This document shows positions 1 through 6,020 of a stretch of 6,020 nt of DNA, piece after piece. A program made the translations under genes and the position numbers. Source of the stretch: Bacillota bacterium (GTDB taxonomy: Bacteria > Bacillota_E > Sulfobacillia > Sulfobacillales > Sulfobacillaceae); the NCBI GenBank assembly GCA_021802375.1, contig JAKAAL010000294.1, positions 1 to 6,020 of the forward strand, read 5' to 3'. The notes beneath the pieces are model-generated. The model did no database searches. It worked only from the letters and a program-made list of their open reading frames with translations, and was not told the origin of the DNA. The first letter of the stretch is position 1, and each line of letters starts with the position of its first letter.

Positions 1-3
1 CGG

Positions 4-108
4 TCATGGTTCGCTACTATCATCGTACAACTCCTCCTCATCGGTCGCCAGACCTTCTGTGATGAGGAGTTCTTCGCCATCGGGTCCGCAAATTCCTTTG
101 CGTACCAT
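4..108 (-). CDS. Possible small acidic ORF, 34 codons, doubtful
   Basis: An ATG at 108 opens a frame that closes with TGA at 4-6. The product is 34 residues, strongly acidic toward its end (a run DEEEL and a DDSSE tail), with one cysteine. The frame is preceded by an in-frame stop at 136-138, and only a weak GGGA lies before the ATG. It matches nothing I recognise. It could be a small accessory protein at the end of the defence operon, a remnant of a larger gene, or chance. Confidence 0.2.
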   Translation of the reverse strand: MVRKGICGPDGEELLITEGLATDEEELYDDSSEP

Positions 109-251
109 TAATTCCCATTTAAGGGATAACCTGCCTCACAAAAGCAAGGTACACCCACAAGTACGCCCTAAACCGACGGTGCTGTCTATAACGTTCCCGC
201 CCCTTTTCTCCGAATCTCACACCCAATTTACCACCCCACCCTACTCCTTGA

Positions 252-278
252 GCTCACGCCACGCGGGGCGGCGTGAGC
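252..278. repeat. Perfect 9-bp inverted repeat (hairpin)
   Basis: GCTCACGCC (252-260) and GGCGTGAGC (270-278) are perfectly complementary around a 9-nt loop, a very stable GC-rich stem. No T-run follows on either strand, so it is not a canonical intrinsic terminator. On the minus strand it lies about 200 nt beyond the drmB stop and could still help end or stabilise the transcript, or be a REP-like or mobile-element structure. Confidence 0.7.
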
Positions 279-347
279 CTGCTCTTCACGTATTCGTCGT
301 GCGCACGTAGGAGTGTATCGATCCCGAAATACTCAGCGCTAGTGTCG

Positions 348-373
348 ACATGATCCGGGGACATGATCCGGGA
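348..373. repeat. 13-bp tandem direct repeat
   Basis: ACATGATCCGGGG (348-360) is followed at once by ACATGATCCGGGA (361-373), 12 of 13 bases identical. A third partial element, the inverse CCGGATC, lies at 401-407. Clusters of short direct repeats like this occur at the ends of IS21-type and some other insertion sequences, where they bind transposase, so this may be a mobile-element end. That reading is inference. Other possibilities are an operator or a chance duplication. Confidence 0.7.
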
Positions 374-477
374 ACAATGACCTGACCCCCACCCTAACCA
401 CCGGATCGTTCGAGATGGGTCTCATTCTTCTCAGCTTAACCTGACAGCATTGCCCGCTTGGTCCAGCTTCGTTTGCT

Positions 478-2367
478 CTAAACGGTGGATTTATCGGGGT
501 GATGAGTAGTTCCAAAAAATCCCGAGACGAGGTTTTCCGAAAATTCATCTCCAATAAGCATGCCTCTGTCAAGAAATCGGTTGAATTGTTCGCATGCCGT
601 TTCCGGCAGCAGTGCACAATTATGGCACGCTGCTAAATTTGCACCGTCTGGTCCCTGTCCGTCGGCTCCCCCAATCTCCATGCAAACAGGATCGGCTGAA
701 CACCAACGGGCCTTCTCAATAGCGCGACGGATTACACGGGAAAGATTTTCTGATCGTCCCATCCGGACCAGCCCTCCCAAAGTCCCCTCGGAATCACCTG
801 CCGCCGTGTAAATAAGCAATCCCGCCATCGAATCTTCTTCGGAAACGTATAGCCGTTCCCGCAGAGACGCAGAGCTGTATCCTGACTCAAAAATAAGTTC
901 GTTCATGAGGATGTGTGCTATCGTGTGAACTAAAATGAGCCTGGGGGTTATGTTGAGCTTTTCTGAAGATCGTCCGCTATGGACCAAAGACTGTGCAACA
1001 CGCGCCAATTTTTCTGTCCGGGACCGGACAGATGGCTGACTTTCCCATTCGTTCAATCGACTCTCATTTAAGGAGAGAAAAATTCCTTCCCCGTGAACAA
1101 TATATGCCGGCAGCCAACGTTCGAGTGGATTTGGCATGGATTTCCACATTAGCCCCATTAAATCTTTGGTGGACTGTCCTGAATCCCCTTCAGGATAAAT
1201 ACGTGTAAATCCGGTAAGCACTCGTGTTTCCCGGAGTTTGGGAACCAGCGTAATTTTCTCGAACCACCGGCCAATATCACCATAAGCGCGAATGTCTTGA
1301 AGTCGTGTCTGCAGCGCATCTGTAACAACGTTTTTGGACAGCACCTCAAATTCCTTTTGCCGCACTGCCCCTTCCTCGTCGCTGTCTTCGCTGCTAACAT
1401 CCTGAGACGTCATCTTGGTCTCTATTGCACGTCCAACAGTATCATCATCATATCGTTCAAGCTCCGCCGGAAACTTCTTTCGAAGCGCCGCCGTAACCAT
1501 AGCGGTGTTGTCCGGCCCCCAAAGGATTTTAAGAATTGACGCTCCATGGGGAGAACTGAATACCTGATCAAGCTCGGAAGGAATTGATTCTGTGGGCAAG
1601 AACAAAGCACTCAACACCCTGGAATAATAATTGTTCGAAGCGCTTCGCAGGGAACCTTTCAACGGCGCAGCGCATGGTGACGGCTCCAAGGTTCCGGTCC
1701 AAGGCCGGAGTCCACGACAGCTGAAATAGCCGCCCGGTTCGAGCTCCGAACTCAAGTAGGTCCCGTCGCCATTAATACCAGTTATATTAGCCAAATTCCT
1801 CCGAGATCCACACTCACAATTTACCCATAACCCTGCAAGGGTGGCGTCACCGCTAGATGAAAAAGTCATTCGCCCGGTACATTGAGGAATGGAGTTCCGA
1901 TGCACCCATTCCCGCCACGGAAAATCTTGAAGATGCCCATGCTTGCAAATAGCCACGAAAGGCACTTGAACTAAACGATTCTTCTTGTATCCTCGCTCCT
2001 GGCATGCAGAGCAATAAACCTTGTCCCTGTTGAACAAGGTTACCTCTTGGAGATGGTGGCACCGGGGACAGTAGTGCCATTGAGGAAATCGCACCATAGG
2101 CACTGTAAGCCGTTGATTAGGCTCGGATTGGCCTATCCTTCCACGGCGATAGTCGGGCGGCAGGCGAAAATGATCGACACCCAAAATGCGTTCAAGGCGC
2201 CATTCATGTATTTTGAATTGCTCGCAATCCACATCTTTATTGAATTGATTCTCATACCAACTGTCTAACGCCCCCACAACCAGGCCGATCCCCTCCGCAC
2301 TAATCATCATGGCTCCCACACCAAATGGGGCAATAAGTTGTGATCGACGTATCGGAACGTTGCTCAT
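478..2367 (-). CDS. drmB: DISARM-type DrmB family protein (DUF1998, multi-zinc)
   Basis: 629-residue cytoplasmic protein. Its N-terminus, RRSQLIAPFGVGAMM (residues 7-21) followed by GALDSWYE (32-39), is the opening characteristic of DrmB proteins. A cysteine-rich part follows: C100/C103, C119/C122, C141 with H143/H145 in CKHGHLQDFPW, C163, C184/C186, C217 and C232, probably several structural zinc sites. A middle helical region contains an acidic stretch (about 320-335). The C-terminal DUF1998 domain starts near HTIAHILMNEL (481-491) and includes the cysteine set C556, C562, C581, C584, C592. There are no helicase motifs, as expected for this family. Known for DISARM: DrmB binds DrmA and the pair engages DNA; DrmB is essential for defence. 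It is the last gene of the visible operon, and the drmC nuclease often found next to it is not in the following 477 bases. DUF1998 also occurs fused to helicases (for example Druantia DruE), but here it is a separate protein beside a DrmA-type helicase. Confidence 0.9.
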   Translation of the reverse strand: MSNVPIRRSQLIAPFGVGAMMISAEGIGLVVGALDSWYENQFNKDVDCEQFKIHEWRLERILGVDHFRLPPDYRRGRIGQSEPNQRLTVPMVRFPQWHYCPRCHHLQEVTLFNRDKVYCSACQERGYKKNRLVQVPFVAICKHGHLQDFPWREWVHRNSIPQCTGRMTFSSSGDATLAGLWVNCECGSRRNLANITGINGDGTYLSSELEPGGYFSCRGLRPWTGTLEPSPCAAPLKGSLRSASNNYYSRVLSALFLPTESIPSELDQVFSSPHGASILKILWGPDNTAMVTAALRKKFPAELERYDDDTVGRAIETKMTSQDVSSEDSDEEGAVRQKEFEVLSKNVVTDALQTRLQDIRAYGDIGRWFEKITLVPKLRETRVLTGFTRIYPEGDSGQSTKDLMGLMWKSMPNPLERWLPAYIVHGEGIFLSLNESRLNEWESQPSVRSRTEKLARVAQSLVHSGRSSEKLNITPRLILVHTIAHILMNELIFESGYSSASLRERLYVSEEDSMAGLLIYTAAGDSEGTLGGLVRMGRSENLSRVIRRAIEKARWCSADPVCMEIGGADGQGPDGANLAACHNCALLPETACEQFNRFLDRGMLIGDEFSENLVSGFFGTTHHPDKSTV

Positions 2368-2369
2368 TA
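2365..2369 (-). other. TAATG stop/start overlap between drmA-like and drmB-like genes
   Basis: The TAA stop of the helicase (2367-2369) and the ATG of the DrmB-like gene (2365-2367) share one A. Such overlaps favour termination-reinitiation, which fits two subunits of one complex. Confidence 0.85.
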
Positions 2370-5300
2370 GTCTAGACCTCCGTCGTCTGGTATAAGCGAG
2401 CTCGGAACTCTAATGTCCCCAATACACTCGGCATCCACATTTCTCATGGACTGGGGAGTTACCCACGATTTCTCGCCGGGAGGGATGTAGTCTCCAGGCG
2501 ACCTCATCAAAGGAGCGCTTTCTACGCCGGGCGCTGCCGTCCATACAGGAGGTTGCCATATCCGCCACTGGCTTTTCCTGCGTTCAAGAACCTTCTTTGC
2601 AGTTTCCGACTCCGACGGATCGACGGTGTCTATGCGTGCACCCAAGATCTTTTCAAATTCCGCAATTTCGTGGCTGGGAATAGGGTAAGGTTCTGGAAGA
2701 TTCCTGATTTGCCGGACATAAGCAAGCATCGCGCCGTGGAGGCCACGGTCCAACGTAGGCGGGGCAAACGGTGTCAAGCTCGTCGGCTCGACCTGCGCAT
2801 ATAAGCGTTCGTGGTAACTTCGGAATTGTTCGAAATGCGAACGGTCCCGGGGCTTACTGGGGCTGAGAAGAGTTACAACGATCCCGGGACGTTCCTGCCA
2901 TCGGCGCCCCACCCGTCCGGTCACTTGAATATACTGAGACGTGGACTTCGGCTGGCCGACAACGACCATCAAGGACAAACGGTCTATGTCAATTCCGACT
3001 TCAATGATATTCGAGGCCAGGCAAACATCCACAGCATTTGTCTTTGGCGTGGTCGCCGGCTGTTCAAGCTTGCTTATAAGACTGGGAATCTCGCTATTAC
3101 CAATACGGCTGGTAAGTTCTAAAATGCGATTGGGATCACGCAAGCGTTCCCACGGAATATTCAAGCGCCTTCTCATTATCTTCAGGCGATCGGGTATGTC
3201 CGATTGAAACAGTGACAGGGTCGTTCCCAATTCGCGCAGACTATTGAAAAACACTAACTGAGTCCACCAAGGGTCGCGCGCGTCTACCTCCAGATCCATC
3301 GGCGCCTGAAGTAATGCCGAAAATGTGCGGACTTGTGTCGTTTGCATGGAAGAAAGGCCTGGAGCAAACACGCCGACGTAGACCTTCTGCGGCATAAGAG
3401 TGCCATCAAGATCGACCGCCTCATGCGAAAAGAATGAATCGCCAATATCGGTTCCCGGAGGCGGGAACAACCCCACGGACTTTCGGCCGTACAAACTTTC
3501 AGTTTGCTGCCGGTAGCGCCGGATCGTTGCGGTGGAGGTTATAATTTTAGGCGCGACAGCCCTTCCGTCTATCGTCTCGGTGCACAGTGCCTCCAACACC
3601 GGCTCGTATAGTCCAACCATGGAACCCAGGGGACCAGCAATAAGATGCAATTCATCTTGAATGATAAGACCCGGCGGCTTCCTGAGCCGTTCCCCCGCGT
3701 CACCAAGTCCAAAGAGTGATTTGGCCTCCGGCCGCCAAGCAAGCATGGCAAACTTGTCAACCGTCCCTATTAACAGCGACGGCGGTGTCTCATACAGTTG
3801 TTCGTCTATTACCATTATTGGAAGGCCTCCGGCAAAGAAGCAGGAAGAATCCGGGCATTCCATGATGACTCCAGGTCCTTCAACCCGATAACCGAGCACT
3901 GACGGCAACCCCCTGGGAAGCCGAGTGACGTGCGACGGGCCCATTTTTGCTCCACACCAAGGGCATTGGTTCACCACAAAAGGATTAGGGGCATCTGGTT
4001 CCCTCTGAAGTCTTTTCAGCGCATCCCGGGCGTCAGTATATCTGTTTGGTGTTGTGGCTCCGCCTAACCACAGCCCCACCGTAAACGCGGACGGGCCGAG
4101 CTCGGGAAATTTGCTCCGAAGGTATTCTAACGCACACATAAGACCCGAGGCCCGTTGAAACTGTTGGGTGGTTAGCAGCCTTAATGTATAGCGCATTATG
4201 ATATTTACACCATCCGAATTCGTCGAGACCATGTGCTGGTATGCCATGAAAAACGCTGCCAGGCCCAAATAGGCTTCGGTCTTGCCGCCTCCCGTGGGAA
4301 ACCACAAGAGATCTACAGTATTTCGATCCGGGTGTTCCGGTAAAACGGTTGACTCAATCGTCGACAGAAGAAAGGCAATTTGAAACCCCCGCCAGTATCC
4401 GCGGCCGACGGGCAGCTGGTTAAGATCGACCTCTTCGTAGGATGGTTCAAACACCCAACGCATTGACGGCCGGTCAAAGGCGGCCGACCTCTGCCGTCGC
4501 TGAGCACGAATTTGCTGCAATAAGATGGCGTAGTTGGCCAGTTGAAAGGCGCGCAACGCCTCGGGGTTTGATTTCAAAAAATGCAAACCTGACCTCATTT
4601 TCCTCAAAACCCCGTGGCATTGTGTCAAATTGCTTTCGGCGGCTGGTCGATAAGAATTAGGCAATTGCTGTGCGTTTTTCTGGGTATCGTTTATCCACCC
4701 CTCATAAAGATTGCAAAGATTCTCAAGCGATTCCAAGCCGTCCCGGCCCGGGACAAGGCCGGCAAGCTCCTTCATACTGAAGTCCATCGGTGAACCGTTC
4801 TTGTCACGAATGTCCGATGTCATGCTAGGAACGGTGACAATCGGAAACGGCTCGGCAGAAATGTGAAATATCCGTCCCGAATCATCACCAGCCCAGTTTG
4901 CGGCGCATCCGTGACCGACGGCGTAGGTTCGGTAGCGTCGGTACAGGAGATTCATGGGTTGGTCTTCAGGATCGACATCTTCTATGCTGCTTGAGGGATA
5001 AGGCAATATCGCGCTTTCAGAATCAATGTCGCAACTCAAAGAGGCCTGAAACAATGCAGCGGATCCAACGCTCCTAGGAATTGGTTCAGAACGATTCACA
5101 AGGGTAACGGTTACTAATACCGACCCACCCCTATATGGTCGGACGACGGTAATAACTTCGAGTGTCAAGGCCTCGTCACGCTCACGGCTGAGCTGGAGTT
5201 TCTTCACGATGCGATCTGACGGGTCACCGGGAAAGTCTATTGTTTCTGCCATTTTAAACGGAGTCCGGTACCACCATGTTTCCGTCTTTTTTTCGGCTCT

Positions 5301-5801
5301 CGCGGTACGGGGAAAGTACTGCCCACCGCTTACCGCAACATGAAGCGTGAATTCTTTGGCGCCAGGCCGCAAAAGAAAACTGAAACCCATGCTGCTTATC
5401 TTCGCAGGCGGTCCAGCAGAAACCTCGAAGTCGTCCGATTCGGGTTCCTGAGTATCCGTTTGGCCAGCTCCTTCCGCTTCCACCGTCTCGGCGCGAGATT
5501 CCTCGTCGTCGTCCTCGGCGAGAGCCAGGCCGGGAATGGTTTCATCGTCGGACGTATCTTTCCTTTGGGAAACTGCAGGATACAGTACGCCGACACCGTA
5601 GCGCAACTCGGGGTGTTCCCGTTGAAGAATTTCTTCTCCCGTTTCTTGGCAGTAACAATTCCGCAATTCATCAAGCGTTTCAAAGATTAAGGAGTGACCA
5701 GAAGCAAGGGGGACGGCGCCAGCTGGACACACTCCGCCGAACAACTCCTGTTTGAGGTAATCAATAATGATTTCCCTATTGTTGACATGTTTGTTTTCCA
5801 T
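2367..5801 (-). CDS. drmA: DISARM-type DrmA family SF2 helicase
   Basis: 1144-residue cytoplasmic DEAD/DEAH-type SF2 helicase, within the size range usual for DrmA. Seen: Walker A FPTGGGKTEA (501-510); Walker B-type box QDELH (715-719); motif III STAT (756-759); motif V NIIEVGIDID (931-940); motif VI QYIQVTGRVGRR (956-967) with the arginine finger region. Between motifs I and II sit two cysteine pairs, C613/C616 and C649/C654, forming a likely zinc knuckle inserted in the first RecA lobe. The first ~480 residues are a non-helicase domain containing a very acidic, low-complexity stretch (about 83-124). The FPTGGGKTEAYLGL signature plus an adjacent DrmB partner identifies the family. In DISARM, DrmA and DrmB form a DNA-binding complex with ATPase activity that takes part in restricting phage DNA. 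The start is fixed by a strong RBS 9 nt upstream. The gene follows an SF1 helicase gene by 6 nt and overlaps the drmB-like start by one base. The symbol is given by family; whether the full system is classical DISARM is not shown here. Confidence 0.88.
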   Translation of the reverse strand: MENKHVNNREIIIDYLKQELFGGVCPAGAVPLASGHSLIFETLDELRNCYCQETGEEILQREHPELRYGVGVLYPAVSQRKDTSDDETIPGLALAEDDDEESRAETVEAEGAGQTDTQEPESDDFEVSAGPPAKISSMGFSFLLRPGAKEFTLHVAVSGGQYFPRTARAEKKTETWWYRTPFKMAETIDFPGDPSDRIVKKLQLSRERDEALTLEVITVVRPYRGGSVLVTVTLVNRSEPIPRSVGSAALFQASLSCDIDSESAILPYPSSSIEDVDPEDQPMNLLYRRYRTYAVGHGCAANWAGDDSGRIFHISAEPFPIVTVPSMTSDIRDKNGSPMDFSMKELAGLVPGRDGLESLENLCNLYEGWINDTQKNAQQLPNSYRPAAESNLTQCHGVLRKMRSGLHFLKSNPEALRAFQLANYAILLQQIRAQRRQRSAAFDRPSMRWVFEPSYEEVDLNQLPVGRGYWRGFQIAFLLSTIESTVLPEHPDRNTVDLLWFPTGGGKTEAYLGLAAFFMAYQHMVSTNSDGVNIIMRYTLRLLTTQQFQRASGLMCALEYLRSKFPELGPSAFTVGLWLGGATTPNRYTDARDALKRLQREPDAPNPFVVNQCPWCGAKMGPSHVTRLPRGLPSVLGYRVEGPGVIMECPDSSCFFAGGLPIMVIDEQLYETPPSLLIGTVDKFAMLAWRPEAKSLFGLGDAGERLRKPPGLIIQDELHLIAGPLGSMVGLYEPVLEALCTETIDGRAVAPKIITSTATIRRYRQQTESLYGRKSVGLFPPPGTDIGDSFFSHEAVDLDGTLMPQKVYVGVFAPGLSSMQTTQVRTFSALLQAPMDLEVDARDPWWTQLVFFNSLRELGTTLSLFQSDIPDRLKIMRRRLNIPWERLRDPNRILELTSRIGNSEIPSLISKLEQPATTPKTNAVDVCLASNIIEVGIDIDRLSLMVVVGQPKSTSQYIQVTGRVGRRWQERPGIVVTLLSPSKPRDRSHFEQFRSYHERLYAQVEPTSLTPFAPPTLDRGLHGAMLAYVRQIRNLPEPYPIPSHEIAEFEKILGARIDTVDPSESETAKKVLERRKSQWRIWQPPVWTAAPGVESAPLMRSPGDYIPPGEKSWVTPQSMRNVDAECIGDIRVPSSLIPDDGGLD
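2376..2381 (-). promoter_or_regulatory. Ribosome binding site of the drmB-like gene
   Basis: GGAGGT on the minus strand, 8 nt before the ATG at 2367, is a near-perfect anti-16S match and fixes the DrmB start. It lies inside the last codons of the upstream helicase gene. With the TAATG stop/start overlap at 2365-2369 it indicates translational coupling and near-equal production of the two proteins. Confidence 0.82.
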
Positions 5802-5807
5802 AAAAAG

Positions 5808-6020
5808 CTACTCCTCCTCGAACTGTTTCAAAATAAGCTGTTGAAATGTCGGACGATCTGAGTGAGACAACATCACAAAGGTTTGATCTGTGCTGCGCGT
5901 AAGACCGGTGTATAGCTGTTGGAACGCCCCACGGGAACCCAACCGCAAGTCCGTAATTATTACCACAGGCGATTCGAGCCCCTTAAATGATTTGATAGAA
6001 CTGTATCCTATTTTCTTTTG
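5808..6020 (-). CDS. Superfamily 1 (UvrD/PcrA-like) helicase, C-terminal end only
   Basis: Partial gene: the last 70 codons plus a TAG stop (5808-5810); the rest lies beyond the right edge. The reading frame was obtained by translating the reverse complement from base 6020. Seen: SSIKSFKGLESPVVIITDL (fragment residues 7-25), matching helicase motif V of SF1 enzymes (usual form HxFKGLE..VVI), then QLYTGLTRSTD (residues 35-45), matching motif VI (usual form YVGLTRA) with its ATP-sensing arginine at residue 42. This pair is typical of the UvrD_C_2 fold at the end of UvrD/PcrA, RecD-like and nuclease-fused (NERD) helicases. The protein ends about 20 residues after this core in an acidic EEE tail, so no extra C-terminal domain follows. 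The stop is 6 nt before the DrmA-family start, so the two are almost certainly cotranscribed. Which SF1 subfamily it is, and whether it carries an N-terminal nuclease, cannot be seen. The SF1 call is firm; the function in this operon is inferred. Confidence 0.82.
   Translation of the reverse strand, partial: QKKIGYSSIKSFKGLESPVVIITDLRLGSRGAFQQLYTGLTRSTDQTFVMLSHSDRPTFQQLILKQFEEE
5811..5819 (-). promoter_or_regulatory. Ribosome binding site of the drmA-like gene
   Basis: On the minus strand GAGGAGGAG ends 9 nt before the ATG at 5801. It is a strong Shine-Dalgarno match that supports this start. The same nine bases are the last three glutamate codons of the upstream SF1 helicase gene, so the signal is embedded in coding sequence and ribosomes finishing the helicase pass directly over it. 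Confidence 0.8.

Larger units (their letters stand above)
1..477. other. Region downstream of the operon with no convincing gene
   Basis: No frame on either strand shows a recognisable protein. The longest plus-strand frame (59-310, 83 codons) is rich in Ser, Pro and Arg, has no recognisable domain, and is probably chance. The stretch holds a 9-bp hairpin, short perfect palindromes (CGTGCGCACG at 298-307, AGCGCT at 335-340, TGTCGACA at 343-350) and a 13-bp tandem repeat. No hairpin followed by a T-run was found after the drmB stop, so no intrinsic terminator can be called. The texture resembles non-coding ends or debris of a mobile element, but no transposase is visible. Confidence 0.6.

Noticed and set aside
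59..310. Plus-strand open frame of 83 codons
   Set aside because: Composition rich in Ser, Pro and Arg, no recognisable domain, no clear ribosome binding site, and it runs through the hairpin region; most likely chance.
234..396. 10-bp direct repeat CCCCACCCTA at 234-243 and 387-396 as a target-site duplication around a small element
   Set aside because: The repeat is low-complexity C-rich sequence, the enclosed 143 bp lacks terminal inverted repeats, and a match of this length is not rare in such sequence.
365..407. 7-bp inverted repeat GATCCGG/CCGGATC as a terminator for the operon
   Set aside because: The loop is 29 nt, the stem is short, and no T-run follows.
339..617. Minus-strand open frame of 92 codons overlapping the drmB 3' end
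   Set aside because: It overlaps the DUF1998 coding sequence in another frame and has no recognisable features.
5340..5690. Plus-strand open frame of 116 codons
   Set aside because: Antisense to the N-terminal part of the intact DrmA-like gene; arginine- and phenylalanine-rich product with no domain.
478..5801. Druantia-type or Dpd-type locus instead of DISARM-like
   Set aside because: In Druantia the DUF1998 domain is fused to a very large helicase, while here DrmB is separate with its own diagnostic N-terminus; no Dpd-type genes are visible. Genes beyond the window could still change the system-level name.

Overview
This window is a bacterial anti-phage defence locus. Two complete genes and the tail of a third are read leftwards (minus strand) and packed as one operon. 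In transcription order they are the C-terminal end of a superfamily 1 (UvrD-like) helicase (5808-6020, cut by the window edge), a large SF2 helicase of the DISARM DrmA family (2367-5801), and a DUF1998 zinc protein of the DrmB family (478-2367). The junctions are very tight. The DrmA start lies 6 nt after the SF1 stop, and the DrmA stop and DrmB start share one base (TAATG). Both junctions carry strong purine-rich ribosome binding sites inside the preceding reading frame. Both complete genes look intact: no frameshift, and all expected helicase motifs and cysteine pairs are in place.

The organism cannot be named from the sequence. Mid-range base composition and strong Shine-Dalgarno sites indicate a bacterium; nothing points to a particular phylum.

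Positions 1-477 lie downstream of the operon and hold no convincing gene. They contain a perfect 9-bp hairpin, several short perfect palindromes, a 13-bp tandem repeat just past the drmB stop, and a weak 34-codon open frame. This looks like intergenic or mobile-element-derived debris. The third core DISARM gene, the phospholipase-D-type nuclease drmC, is not directly after drmB, although it could lie beyond either edge.

Inference on function: DrmA and DrmB are known to act as a complex on DNA in DISARM, an innate defence system that normally also has a DNA methyltransferase and DrmC. Here the visible partner is an SF1 helicase tightly coupled upstream. The locus may therefore be a DISARM variant, or a separate DrmAB-based system built around two helicases. 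The genes to the right of the window decide which.
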